Assembly (NCBI GenBank): GCA_016223045.1
Contig: JACRPT010000104.1
Location: 1-42,841, forward strand
DNA: 42,841 nucleotides
Direction: 5' to 3'
Source: Candidatus Eiseniibacteriota bacterium
GTDB taxonomy: Bacteria > Eisenbacteria > RBG-16-71-46
Both the position numbers and the translations under genes were made by a program. This document shows positions 1 through 8,401 of the stretch, piece after piece. Under the pieces are notes generated by a model that was given only the letters and a program-made list of their open reading frames with translations, had not been told where the DNA came from and did no database searches. Within the stretch, counting starts at the first letter, position 1. Each line of letters opens with the position of its first letter.

Positions 1-137
1 TCACCCTGCCCGGCAAGCTGACCGTCCACCAGAGCCGCTTGTCGGTGCGCACTTCGGCCCGCGAGGAGCGGCTTCGAGAAGTGGTCGATGCCCGCGGCCG
101 CCTGCTGGCGATGCTCCAGGCACGCCGGGCCGGCTAG
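1..137 (+). CDS. 3' end of an unidentified gene (partial)
   Basis: An open frame enters from the left edge in frame 3 and ends at TAG 135-137. It gives about 44 residues that are rich in Arg, Glu and Leu, with a helical look (REERLREVVDARGRLLAML). No motif is recognisable, so the function is unknown. It reads toward the ABC ATPase gene on the same strand. However, 183 bases and a candidate promoter separate them, so they are probably not one transcription unit. The protein start lies outside the window. Confidence 0.45.
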   Translation, partial: TLPGKLTVHQSRLSVRTSAREERLREVVDARGRLLAMLQARRAG

Positions 138-252
138 ACCGACCGCAGCGGTACGCGCGCCCCCCGCCCGCCACCGGGCGTCCGCCTCCGAAGGCTCGCC
201 GCCGCTCGCGTCCCCCGCTCCTTAGAGCGGAGACAAGGGGCGCCGCGCCGGG

Positions 253-281
253 TTGAATCACCGCGGCGGATTCGCTAGCTT
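253..281 (+). promoter_or_regulatory. Candidate sigma70 promoter for the MalK-like ATPase gene
   Basis: TTGAAT at 253-258 and TAGCTT at 276-281 are separated by 17 bases. They lie about 40 bases upstream of the ATG at 321, in a locally less GC-rich patch. This is a pattern match only. Confidence 0.4.
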
Positions 282-320
282 GCCCACGAGCATCAGGCCG
301 TCCGACCCGGGGTGCACGCC

Positions 321-1424
321 ATGCCGACCGTCGAACTGATCCACGTCAGCAAGTCCTACGGACGCGGCGCCCGGGCCGTGGACGACGTCAACCTCGAGAT
401 CCGCGACGGCGAGTTCCTGGTGCTGGTGGGCCCGTCGGGCTGCGGCAAGTCCACGGTGCTGCGCATGGTGGCCGGGCTCGAGGAGGTCACCGAAGGCCAG
501 GTGAAGATCGGCCCGCGGGTGGTGAACGAAGTGCCGCCCAAGGACCGCGACATCGCCATGGTGTTCCAGAACTACGCGCTCTACCCGCACATGACGGTCT
601 ACGAGAACATGGCGTTCGGGCTGAAGCGGCGGAAGCTCCCGGAGCCCGAGGTGGACCGCAAGGTCCGCGGCGCGGCGAAGACCCTGGGCCTCGAGGGCTA
701 CCTGCAGCGCCGGCCGCGCGAGCTGTCGGGCGGCGAGCGCCAGCGCGTGGCGCTCGGGCGCGCCATGGTGCGCGACCCGCAGGTATTCCTGTTCGACGAG
801 CCGCTCTCCAACCTGGACGCCAAGCTGCGCGTCCAGATGCGCGCCGAGATCAAGCGCCTGCACCGCCGGGTCAGCGCCACCATGATCTACGTGACCCACG
901 ACCAGGTCGAGGCGATGACGCTGGGCGACCGCATCGCGGTGCTCAAGGGCGGCGTGCTCCAGCAGGTGGCCGATCCCTTCGCGCTCTACCAGCGGCCGGC
1001 CAACCAGTTCGTGGCCGGCTTCATCGGCAGCCCGCCCATCAACTTCTTCGACGCCACGGTGAGCCCAGCGGGTGACAGGATCGAGGCGCACGGCGTGGCG
1101 GTCCCGCTACCCGCCGCTCTGGCGGCGCGGCTCGAGCCGGTGCGCGGCAGGGCGGTCACGGTCGGGGTGCGGCCCGAGGACCTCGCGCTCTCCGCCGACG
1201 GCCCGGGCGCGGCGCTGGACGGGACGGTCGAAGTGCTCGAGCCGCTCGGCAACGAGGTACTGGTCCACTGGCAGACGCCGGTGGGGGCGCTGATCTCGCG
1301 CGTGCCCGGCCAGAGCGCCCCCGGGGTGGGAGAGCAGGGGCGGCTCCACTTCCTGTACGTGAAGCTCCACTTCTTCGACCCGCAGACCGAGAAGGCCCTG
1401 GACGGCGCCGCCGTCGCGGTGTGA
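321..1424 (+). CDS. ABC transporter ATP-binding protein, MalK/UgpC type
   Basis: This is a 367-residue cytoplasmic ATPase of the carbohydrate-uptake (CUT1) importer family. Visible motifs are Walker A GPSGCGKST (residues 37-45), a Q-loop (VFQNYALYPHMTVYENM), signature LSGGERQRVALGRAM from residue 135, Walker B (QVFLFDEPLSNLD), and the H-loop (YVTHDQVEAM). A C-terminal TOBE region (VGVRPEDLAL) follows, as in MalK. Length is normal for the family. I chose ATG 321 over the in-frame GTG 312 because it places MPTVELIHVSKSYG at the usual N-terminus. No permease lies beside it. The only matching permeases are the MalF/MalG-type genes at 18662-20391, so it probably energises that importer. This class of ATPase is often shared by several sugar importers, so the exact substrate is uncertain. 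Confidence 0.95.
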   Translation: MPTVELIHVSKSYGRGARAVDDVNLEIRDGEFLVLVGPSGCGKSTVLRMVAGLEEVTEGQVKIGPRVVNEVPPKDRDIAMVFQNYALYPHMTVYENMAFGLKRRKLPEPEVDRKVRGAAKTLGLEGYLQRRPRELSGGERQRVALGRAMVRDPQVFLFDEPLSNLDAKLRVQMRAEIKRLHRRVSATMIYVTHDQVEAMTLGDRIAVLKGGVLQQVADPFALYQRPANQFVAGFIGSPPINFFDATVSPAGDRIEAHGVAVPLPAALAARLEPVRGRAVTVGVRPEDLALSADGPGAALDGTVEVLEPLGNEVLVHWQTPVGALISRVPGQSAPGVGEQGRLHFLYVKLHFFDPQTEKALDGAAVAV

Positions 1425-1446
1425 GCGGGGCGCATGCCGTCGGCAA

Positions 1447-1469
1447 CGCGGCCGGAGGATCCGGCCGCG
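1447..1469. terminator. Hairpin between convergent genes
   Basis: A 9-bp perfect stem (CGCGGCCGG / CCGGCCGCG) with loop AGGAT lies 22 bases after the ATPase stop, between it and the convergent radical SAM gene. It has no T-tract, so it is only a possible terminator. Confidence 0.35.
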
Positions 1470-1574
1470 GCGCGGTGGGCGGCGTCGCGCGCCGCGCCGC
1501 GAGTCCTCGAGCGGACCCGGGAACGATCTCGTCGCCCGGCGCGCCGCACGGGCGGCGTCGCGCCCGCGGCCCCG

Positions 1575-3053
1575 CTATACCGCCAGCGCCTCGCAGGTCT
1601 TGCGGAAGTGGTGCCCGTAGATGGCGAGCGTGACCGCCGCCCGGAGGAGCGTGGGGCGACGGAGGGAGGTCCAGAGGAGCAGGCCCCAGTAGTGGAATCG
1701 CTCGCGACCGAAGATCCCGAGGCGGACGCTCGAGAGCGCGAACGTCCGCAGGTTCCGCCAGTCGAATGAGAACGTCATCTTCGGCCCGTGATAGTGGCGC
1801 AGGAACGTGCGGACGCGCTGGTAGTACGGGCCCGGCGCATAGAGGCGGGACAGGAGGTCCCGGTAGCCTTCGCGCAGCGTCTCCATGCTCATGCGCGGGA
1901 CGAAGTTCGTCGTGCCATCCACGTTGTCCCCCGTCATCTGGCCGAGCAGCCGACCTTCCCGCTCCAGGCGCTCATAGAGCCTGGTGCCGCGCGGTGCGTT
2001 GAGCAGGCCGACCATCGCGGTGACGATGCCGCTCCGCTGGATGAGCTCCAACTGCCGCTGGAAGATCGCCGGGGTGTCGCTGTCGAAACCGACGATGAAC
2101 CCGCCCTGCACCTCCAGGCCCGCGCGCTGGATGCGCCGCACGTCGGCGGCCAGGTCGCGTCCCCGGTTGTGGTGCTTGCTGCATTCCGCGAGGCCGGCTT
2201 CGTCGGGCGTCTCGATGCCGATGAACACGGTGTCGAACCCGGCCTCGACCATCGAGCGCATCAGCTCCGCATCGTCGGCAAGGTCGATGGACGCCTCGGT
2301 GTAGAAGCGGATGCCGCGCCTGCCCCGCTGCCAGGCGATCAACGCGGGCAGCAGCCCCTCCCTGAGGAGTCGCTTCTTGCCGATGAGGTTGTCGTCCACG
2401 AAGAACACCGGACCGCGCCAGCCCAGCCGCATGAGACCGTCCAGCTCGGCGATCACCTGCTCCGGCGTCTTGGCGCGGGGGCGATGACCGAACAGCGCGG
2501 TGACGTTGCAGAAATCACAATCGTACGGACAGCCGCGTGAGAACTGGATGCTCATCGAGGCGTAGCGCCGCAGGTCCGCCAGCTCCCACAAGGGCGCAGG
2601 AGTGCAGCGGAGGTCCGGATGCCCGGGCGACGCGTACAGGCGCCGCGCACCGCCATCCTGCAGGTCGCGGAGGAACGCCGGCAGCGTGAGCTCGGCCTCG
2701 TTCAGGACGAGATGATCCACCTCGGGGAACTGTTCGGGCTCGGCCGTGAACAGAGGTCCGCCCGCCACGATCGTCTTGCCCGCCGCACGGCACCGCGCGA
2801 CCAGAGCGCTCGCCGATTCGCGCTGGGCGATCATCGCGCTGATGAAGACGACGTCCGCCCAGGCCAGGTCTTCCAGCGTGAGCCGGCGGACGTTCTCGTC
2901 CACCAGCCGCTTGCCCCATTCCTCCGGCAGCATGGCGGCGACGGTCAGCAGCCCGAGCGGCGGCAGGGAGGCCCGCTTGCGGATGAACTTCAGCGCGTGC
3001 TTGAAGCTCCAGAAGGTGTCCGGGAACTCGGGGTACAGCAGGAGCGCGTTCAT
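1575..3053 (-). CDS. B12-binding-type radical SAM protein with C-terminal DUF4070-like region
   Basis: A 492-residue protein starts at ATG 3053 (MNALLLYPEFPDTFWSFKHAL). The N-terminal ~150 residues form a cobalamin-binding-type fold (PPLGLLTVAAMLP, then VAGGPLFTAEPEQFPEVDHLVLNEAE). It has no DxHxxG motif, as is usual in this subgroup. The radical SAM centre CxxxCxxC is at C175, C179 and C182 (SRGCPYDCDFCNV), followed by VFFVDDNLIG and FIGIETPDE. The C-terminus (RLYAPGPYYQRVRTFL) matches the DUF4070 extension. Such enzymes include the hopanoid methylases HpnP and HpnR, but the substrate cannot be told here. It begins only 14 bases after the GH13 gene stop on the same strand, so it is probably co-transcribed with the glucan genes. 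That context does not explain its role. Confidence 0.9.
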   Translation of the reverse strand: MNALLLYPEFPDTFWSFKHALKFIRKRASLPPLGLLTVAAMLPEEWGKRLVDENVRRLTLEDLAWADVVFISAMIAQRESASALVARCRAAGKTIVAGGPLFTAEPEQFPEVDHLVLNEAELTLPAFLRDLQDGGARRLYASPGHPDLRCTPAPLWELADLRRYASMSIQFSRGCPYDCDFCNVTALFGHRPRAKTPEQVIAELDGLMRLGWRGPVFFVDDNLIGKKRLLREGLLPALIAWQRGRRGIRFYTEASIDLADDAELMRSMVEAGFDTVFIGIETPDEAGLAECSKHHNRGRDLAADVRRIQRAGLEVQGGFIVGFDSDTPAIFQRQLELIQRSGIVTAMVGLLNAPRGTRLYERLEREGRLLGQMTGDNVDGTTNFVPRMSMETLREGYRDLLSRLYAPGPYYQRVRTFLRHYHGPKMTFSFDWRNLRTFALSSVRLGIFGRERFHYWGLLLWTSLRRPTLLRAAVTLAIYGHHFRKTCEALAV

Positions 3054-3067
3054 CGCTGCGGCCGGCG

Positions 3068-5755
3068 CTACTTCGCCGCCGCCCCGGTCGCCTTCGTGAG
3101 CTTGAAGAGCCGCCCGCTCTCGGCCGGGAGCTTCACCGTCGCGCCCGCGACCCACGACTCGGCCGCGCCCGAGAGCACGTCGAGCGCGCGCACCTTGCCG
3201 CCCCACGCCGCGAGGTCCACCGGCATCTCGGCGTCCTGCCGGCCGGCGTTCAGGGCCACCAGCCAGTCCTCGCCGCCGCCGCTCCTCACGTAGCCGTAGA
3301 GCATCCCGCTCGCGTGGACGGTGCGGAAGTCGCCGGTGCGCAGCGCCGCGCTCGACTTCCGCGCCGCGATCAGCGCCCTGTAGTAGTCGTGCAGCGCGAC
3401 GCGCTTCGGGTCCTTCTGCCAGTCCCACGGGAACGGCCGGCGGCAGTCGGGGTCCTTGCCGCCTTCCATGCCGACTTCGTCTCCGTAGTAGATGTGCGGG
3501 GCGCCGACGTAGGTCATGGCGAACAGCGCCGCGAGCTTCAGCCGATTCACGTTTCCACCCACCTGGGTGAGGAAGCGCACCGTGTCGTGGCTGTCGATGA
3601 GGTTCATCTGCACCTCGACCGCCTGGCTCGGGTAGGCGAGCCGCCCGGTGGCCAGCGTGGCGTCGAACTCGGCGGCCGTGCCCTGGCCCATCGCCAGGAA
3701 GCGCGCGACCGGGTCGCGGAAAAACGCGTAGTTCATCACCGCGTCGAAGGCGCCGGGCTTGACCCAGTCGGTGGCGTTGCCCCACAGCTCACCCACGACA
3801 TAGGCGTCGGGCTTGACCTGCTTCACGCGCTGGTTGAAGAGCTTCCAGAACCACGGCGGCACCTCGTTCGGCACGTCGAGCCGCACGCCGTCCACGTCCG
3901 CGGTCTTGAGCCAGTACTCGGTGGTGTCGAGCAGGTAGTTGACGAGCGCGATGTTGGGCTGGGCCTGCGCGACGTCCTTCACCGCGTTCTCGGCCGGGTC
4001 GGGACGCGAGAGGTCGAAGTTCAGGTCGGGCAGGTCGCCGAAGCCCCACCAGCATTTGTAGTAGTCCGCCGGTTTCCACACCTGGCCCACGTCGGGCCAG
4101 CCCGGCGGGAGCGGCCACTTCTTGAACTCGTACCACGACCAGTAGGGGCTCTGCTGGCCCTTCTCCGCGGCGTCCTTGAACGCCCAGTTGGAGTTGCCGG
4201 AGTGGTTGTAGACGATGTCGAGGATGATGCGGATGCCCTTCGCCCGCGCCTCCTTCACGAACGCGATGAACTCGTCGTTGGTGCCGGAGTGCGGGTCGAT
4301 CTTCCGATAGTCCGCGCAGTCGTACTTGTGCGTGGACTTGGCCTCGAAGATCGGGTTGAAGTAGATCACCGTCACCCCGAGATCCGCGAGGTAGTCGAGG
4401 CCCTGGCGCACGCCCTCGACGTCACCGCCGTAGAACGCCATCCAGTCGCGCCCGTCCTGCGTGTAGGGGTTGTGCGTGAGCGCGCCGAAGTCGTTCCAGT
4501 CCTTCACCAGGTGGTAGTACTCCTGGAAATCGGTGTTGAGCCTGCCCGCGGCGGGCGGCGTGTGCTTGCCCTGGTAGTACCACTCGTGGAAGTCCGGGTC
4601 GTTCGCCGTGCTGCCGTTGCGAAAGCGGTCGGGGAAGATCTGGTAGATGACCCCGTTCTTCACCCAGTCCGGTGTGACGAACGCGGGGAAGCGCGTGACG
4701 TCCCAGGTGAAGCGCCCCAGGTCCGCGGTGGGCTTGAGGCCGGTGCTGGTGAGGTACCAGACCTTGCCGCCGTCGCGGTAGCGGAAGGCGTAGGACGCCT
4801 CGCCGGGCAGCGTGACCTCGGCGCGGAAGTAGTCGTAGACCCTGTCGTGGTTCACGCGGCGCATCGGTGTGAACTTCGGCTGCGCGCCGGTGAACTGGAC
4901 GAAGTCCACACCCTCGACGTCACCGGCATGCGCGCGCGCGGTGAACTGCACCTTCCCGCCGCCCAGGTGGTTGACCTCGCTCGCGGCCTGCTCGTGGGTG
5001 ACGCCGTCGGTAAAGACGTCGCCGTCACCCTGCTTCACTTCGATCTTCGGGAATCGGTCGTCCACGTTCACGATCGAGTTCTTGCCGCCGAAGCCGTCGT
5101 CGGTCTCGCCATCCTGGCCGGACTTGTCCTGGAGCCAGGTGTTGTCGCCGACCACGAACTTGTACTGGTAGCTGCCCACCGGGAGCAGCAGCGTGACCGT
5201 GTACTCGCCGTCGCCGTCCGGGTCGGTCACCGCGGTCTTGCCCACGGTCCAGTCGTTGAACGTGCCGGCCAGGCTCACCCGGTCGGGCTTCGCCGTCGGG
5301 CGGAACTTGAACGTGACCTTGCGCAGCCCGAGCTTCGGCGCGGCCTCGGCCTTCTTGATGGTGGAACCCAGACCCACCGTCACCGGCTGGTCCTTGAGCA
5401 CGAGCACCGAGTTCTGCCCGCCGAAGCCGTCGGGGGAGAAGTCCTCCGCGGTCTCGTCGGCGAACCACTGGTCGCCGTTCACCACGAACTTGTACTCGAC
5501 GCGGCCGGGATCGAGATCGAGCGTCGCTTCCCAGATGCCGTCCTTGTCGTCGTCCTTGAGCGGGTTCGCGGTGGCGTTCCAGCCGTTGAACGTGCCTGCC
5601 GCCGACACGGTGGTCACGCCGCCGATCACGGGCTGGTAGCGGAAGGTGACCTTCGTGGCCCAGGCAGCCGTCGCCGCCAGGCACAGCGCGAGCGCGCCGA
5701 GCGCCGCGACCGGGCCGGCGCGCCGCGCGAGGAGGGAGGGACTCGTCAGCGACAT
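3068..5755 (-). CDS. Exported GH13 neopullulanase/cyclomaltodextrinase-like enzyme with two glycogen-binding domains
   Basis: This 895-residue protein should hydrolyse alpha-1,4 (and possibly alpha-1,6) glucan linkages outside the cytoplasm. Residues 1-34 form a signal peptide (ALGALALCLAATAAWA). Two AMPK/CBM48-type glycogen-binding modules follow, at about 36-125 and 142-232, each ending in a DGFGGKNSxxxV strand. A neopullulanase-type N-domain is at ~250-345. The GH13 barrel has DIVYNHSG, GVRLDVPNEV (nucleophile D627), GELWGN (acid/base E656) and IDSHD (D724). The VPNEV after the nucleophile resembles neopullulanase and cyclomaltodextrinase. ATG 5755 has GAGGAG 8 bases upstream. It sits downstream of three lipoprotein genes, two of them with clear GBDs, and directly before the radical SAM gene. 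Confidence 0.95.
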   Translation of the reverse strand: MSLTSPSLLARRAGPVAALGALALCLAATAAWATKVTFRYQPVIGGVTTVSAAGTFNGWNATANPLKDDDKDGIWEATLDLDPGRVEYKFVVNGDQWFADETAEDFSPDGFGGQNSVLVLKDQPVTVGLGSTIKKAEAAPKLGLRKVTFKFRPTAKPDRVSLAGTFNDWTVGKTAVTDPDGDGEYTVTLLLPVGSYQYKFVVGDNTWLQDKSGQDGETDDGFGGKNSIVNVDDRFPKIEVKQGDGDVFTDGVTHEQAASEVNHLGGGKVQFTARAHAGDVEGVDFVQFTGAQPKFTPMRRVNHDRVYDYFRAEVTLPGEASYAFRYRDGGKVWYLTSTGLKPTADLGRFTWDVTRFPAFVTPDWVKNGVIYQIFPDRFRNGSTANDPDFHEWYYQGKHTPPAAGRLNTDFQEYYHLVKDWNDFGALTHNPYTQDGRDWMAFYGGDVEGVRQGLDYLADLGVTVIYFNPIFEAKSTHKYDCADYRKIDPHSGTNDEFIAFVKEARAKGIRIILDIVYNHSGNSNWAFKDAAEKGQQSPYWSWYEFKKWPLPPGWPDVGQVWKPADYYKCWWGFGDLPDLNFDLSRPDPAENAVKDVAQAQPNIALVNYLLDTTEYWLKTADVDGVRLDVPNEVPPWFWKLFNQRVKQVKPDAYVVGELWGNATDWVKPGAFDAVMNYAFFRDPVARFLAMGQGTAAEFDATLATGRLAYPSQAVEVQMNLIDSHDTVRFLTQVGGNVNRLKLAALFAMTYVGAPHIYYGDEVGMEGGKDPDCRRPFPWDWQKDPKRVALHDYYRALIAARKSSAALRTGDFRTVHASGMLYGYVRSGGGEDWLVALNAGRQDAEMPVDLAAWGGKVRALDVLSGAAESWVAGATVKLPAESGRLFKLTKATGAAAK

Positions 5756-5828
5756 GGAGGGGACTCCTCGAGGTTCGAGTGGGATCCGTGCGGCGCCGGC
5801 GGACCGGGCGCGCCGGAGGGGGAGATTC

Positions 5829-5855
5829 GGAGCGCCGCCCGGCGGGCGGCGCTCC
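5829..5855 (-). terminator. GC-rich hairpin after the triple-GBD lipoprotein gene
   Basis: A 12-bp perfect stem (GGAGCGCCGCCC / GGGCGGCGCTCC) with a 3-base loop starts 4 bases past the stop at 5859. It lies in the 103-base gap before the GH13 gene. There is no T-tract. It may partly terminate transcription or stabilise the 3' end of the upstream lipoprotein message. Confidence 0.45.
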
Positions 5856-5858
5856 CGG

Positions 5859-6953
5859 CTACTTCACGGTGACGAGCGAGTTCTTGCCTCCGAACCCGTC
5901 GTCCTTCGCTTCCGGATTGGCGTCATCCTGCTTCCAGGTCGTGCCGTTCACCACGAACTTGTAGGCGTACGTGCCGGGTGCCAGCTTCTTCGAGATGGTC
6001 CAGGTGCCGTCGGCTTGCTTCGCCATCGGGTCGACGGTGGTGGACCAGCCGTTGAATTCGCCGGCCAGCGCCACCGCGGTCGCGCCGCCCGCGAAGGTGA
6101 ACACCACGGCGTCGGCGGTCACCGCGGGCGGCCTGCCCTTGCCCGTGGGTGCGGTGGCGGCGGTCGCGGCGGGCGCGGGAAGCGGAGCGGCCGTGCCGGG
6201 CGCGCCGCCCACCGCGATCACGGAGTTCTTGCCGCCGAAGCCGTCGTCCGTGGACTCCTTCGCCGTCGGGTCTTCCTTCCAGGTGTTGCCGTCCACCACG
6301 AACTTGTAGGCGTAGCGCCCGGGCTCGAGCTTCTTCGTGATGGTCCACGAGCCGTCGGCCTGCTTCGTCATCGGGTCGGCAGTGGTGTTCCAGCCGTTGA
6401 ACTCCCCGGCCAGCGCGACCGAGTTGCCGCCGCCCTTCCATGCGAAGGCCACGCCCTCGCCGGCGACGGCCGCGCCGCCCGCGGCGGGGGCGGGGGCCGG
6501 TGCGGGAGCGGCCGCGCCGCCCACCACGATCACCGAGTTCTTGCCGCCGAACCCGTCGTCGGCGCTTTCGGTGGCCGTGGGGTCGGGCTTCCAGTTCGAG
6601 CCGTCCACCACGAACTTGTACTGGTAGCGCCCGGGCTCGAGCTTCTTCGTGATGGTCCACGAGCCGTCGGCCTGCTTCGTCATCGGGTCGGCGGTGGTGT
6701 TCCAGCCGTTGAACTCGCCGGCCAGGGCGACCGAGCCGCCCTCGCCCTTCCACACGAAGGTCACGCCGGCGGCACTGGCCTGAGTCGCCCCGGGTGCACC
6801 CGCTGTCCCCTTCGCCGCGGGAGCGGCCCCCGCCGCGACGCCCGGCGCCTGGGCGCTCCCCGGGGGCGTGCCGCCCCGCCAGCCGCCGGCGCATCCGCTC
6901 AACGCCACCGCCGCGGCCAGCAGCGGCGCGGCCCAGACGATCGTGCGCTTCAT
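5859..6953 (-). CDS. Lipoprotein with three tandem AMPK-type glycogen-binding domains
   Basis: A 365-residue protein has a lipoprotein signal (AVALSGC, lipid Cys21). An Ala/Gly/Pro linker is followed by three glycogen-binding modules at ~62-145, 166-249 and 281-365, separated by further Ala/Pro linkers. Each repeats the pattern vALAGEFNGWxTTxDPMxKQADGxWTIxKKLxPGxYxYKFVVxGxxWKxDP...DDGFGGKNSxxxV. The conserved Trp residues are those that stack on glucan in the AMPK-beta and CBM48 families. No catalytic domain is present, so it is likely a glucan-holding surface or periplasmic protein. Two starts are possible. ATG 6953 has AGAGGAG 9 bases upstream. ATG 6959 overlaps the upstream stop as ATGA, which suggests translational coupling. 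Modules 1 and 2 are nearly identical in DNA, which points to recent duplication. Confidence 0.9.
   Translation of the reverse strand: MKRTIVWAAPLLAAAVALSGCAGGWRGGTPPGSAQAPGVAAGAAPAAKGTAGAPGATQASAAGVTFVWKGEGGSVALAGEFNGWNTTADPMTKQADGSWTITKKLEPGRYQYKFVVDGSNWKPDPTATESADDGFGGKNSVIVVGGAAAPAPAPAPAAGGAAVAGEGVAFAWKGGGNSVALAGEFNGWNTTADPMTKQADGSWTITKKLEPGRYAYKFVVDGNTWKEDPTAKESTDDGFGGKNSVIAVGGAPGTAAPLPAPAATAATAPTGKGRPPAVTADAVVFTFAGGATAVALAGEFNGWSTTVDPMAKQADGTWTISKKLAPGTYAYKFVVNGTTWKQDDANPEAKDDGFGGKNSLVTVK
5986..6740 (-). repeat. Internal tandem repeats encoding the glycogen-binding modules
   Basis: The same block, beginning TTCTTCG on the plus strand, starts at 6643, 6331 and 5986. The offsets are 312 and 345 bases, both multiples of three. 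The 6331 and 6643 copies are nearly identical across the module core, while the 5986 copy has diverged. Confidence 0.75.
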
Positions 6954-6955
6954 GG

Positions 6956-8371
6956 TCATCGTCTCCTCTGGCTCAGCCGGGGAGCGGGCGCGGCCTCGAT
7001 GCTGAAGGTCTGTCGCCGCTCGTCCAGCGTGAACCTGTAGTTGCCGGCCGCCGCGAACTGCACGTGGAGCGCCGTGCCGAAGCCCGACACCAGCCCCACG
7101 GGCTGGTCGGTCACCGGCACGGCGATGGTCACGCTCTCGTCGCCGCCGTAGTCGGTCGGGTTGTCGAACGAGCCGTCGGTCACGAACTTCATGTTGTAGG
7201 TGCCGGCCGCGATCGCGTGCGACGGCGTGTACTCCCACTTGAGCTGGGAGGTGAGGCTCATGCTGGTGGAGTCGGCCAGCGTGAAGCCGTTGAAGTCGCC
7301 GGCCACGTGGATCTGGCTCGCGAGCTTGCCGAAATCCGCGGCGAGCGTGACGGTGGTGAGCGTCTCCACGGCCGTGCCGACCGTCACCGGGTCCACCGCG
7401 GCAGGGACGAAGAAGTAGCTGCTCACCACCACGCGGTAGTCGCCGGCCGCGAGGGCGGAGAACGAGAAACTCGGGCTGGTGCGCGACGTGGTGTCGGAGG
7501 TCACCAGGAAGGTGCCCTGGTAGAGCTGCACGATCGCCGGCGGGAAGGGCGGACTCGTCAGGTCGGGGAACGTCGTGGGGTCGAAGGCCACGATGCCGTA
7601 GATGCCGCCGGTGTTCCCGCCACCGCCGAAGCTGATGGTGCCGAGGTCCGCTGCCCCGGTCGTCACGATCACGTTCGCGATGGTGCGCGGCGGCTTGCCG
7701 GCCGGCCGCACCAGCACGTTGTAGGTGCCCCGGGCGAGGCCGGTGATGGTGAAGCGGCCGTCCACCGTGCTCGAGAACGTCGCCGGCGACGCGCTCGTGA
7801 TCTTCTCGAACCGGTAGTGGGCCAGGCTGGGGTTCTCGTCCAGGGTACAGAGCAGCAGGCCCGCGGACGACGCGCTCACGGTGGCGCGCAGGTTGGTGCC
7901 ACCCCCCGGGTCCGGCTGCAGGTCGTTCTCCAGGCCGTCCGGCCGCGCGGGATCCGTGCTGGCGTAATCCGCCCCGTTGCCGTTCCAGTCGCCGTTCGTC
8001 CCGAACTTCCATTCGAGCGATCCCGCGGGCAGCGAGAGCGTGTCCACCCACACCTTCGGGGCGAGCTGGGTGAGGTGGGGCGCCGACGCGAAGCTCCACG
8101 CGGGCTGGTTGAAGCTCCCGATCGCCTGGATGGAGGTGAACTGCGAGGCCGCCGCCCCGGCCTTCACCGCGGCGACCAGCACGAGCGTGGCCGGGTAGCT
8201 CCCGGTGCCGAACTCCAGCTTGCCGGTGATGGCGCCGTTCCCGGGCACCACCGGCGGCGTGCCGCTGGGCGCCAGCAGCGTGTTCAGGGAGTTCTTGTCG
8301 CAGGCGCCGAGCACGAACGCCATGCCCAGCGTCGCGGCCGCGAGGATCGTGCGCCTCAGGGTGCTGCTCAT
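6956..8371 (-). CDS. Lipoprotein with SusE/SusF-like and carboxypeptidase-regulatory-like modules
   Basis: A 471-residue predicted lipoprotein (MAFVLGAC, lipid Cys24) has no catalytic motif. Residues ~50-170 hold an E-set-like module (WSFASAPHLTQLAPKVWVDTLSLPAGSLEWKFG). A carboxypeptidase-regulatory-like beta-sandwich follows (FTITGLARGTYNVLVRPAGK), then a second similar one (FSFSALAAGDYRVVV). The C-terminus carries diverged SusE/SusF- or GBD-like units (IHVAGDFNGFTLAD, GTYNMKFVTDGSFDNPTDYGGDESV, GNYRFTLDERRQTFSIE). The arrangement recalls the starch-binding outer-membrane lipoproteins SusE and SusF, though identity is by pattern only. Its stop overlaps the next gene's possible ATG (ATGA). 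It lies between two GBD lipoprotein genes, so glucan binding is the natural guess. Confidence 0.8.
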   Translation of the reverse strand: MSSTLRRTILAAATLGMAFVLGACDKNSLNTLLAPSGTPPVVPGNGAITGKLEFGTGSYPATLVLVAAVKAGAAASQFTSIQAIGSFNQPAWSFASAPHLTQLAPKVWVDTLSLPAGSLEWKFGTNGDWNGNGADYASTDPARPDGLENDLQPDPGGGTNLRATVSASSAGLLLCTLDENPSLAHYRFEKITSASPATFSSTVDGRFTITGLARGTYNVLVRPAGKPPRTIANVIVTTGAADLGTISFGGGGNTGGIYGIVAFDPTTFPDLTSPPFPPAIVQLYQGTFLVTSDTTSRTSPSFSFSALAAGDYRVVVSSYFFVPAAVDPVTVGTAVETLTTVTLAADFGKLASQIHVAGDFNGFTLADSTSMSLTSQLKWEYTPSHAIAAGTYNMKFVTDGSFDNPTDYGGDESVTIAVPVTDQPVGLVSGFGTALHVQFAAAGNYRFTLDERRQTFSIEAAPAPRLSQRRR

Positions 8372-8401
8372 GGCTGCCCTCTCCGGGTCACCGGGACCGG
8401 C

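Noticed and set aside
3314-5872. Long plus-strand open frame (852 aa) opposite the GH13 neopullulanase gene
   Set aside because: It is antisense to a gene with intact catalytic motifs. Its translation is low-complexity Arg/Val/Gly/His, as expected from high-GC third-position bias.
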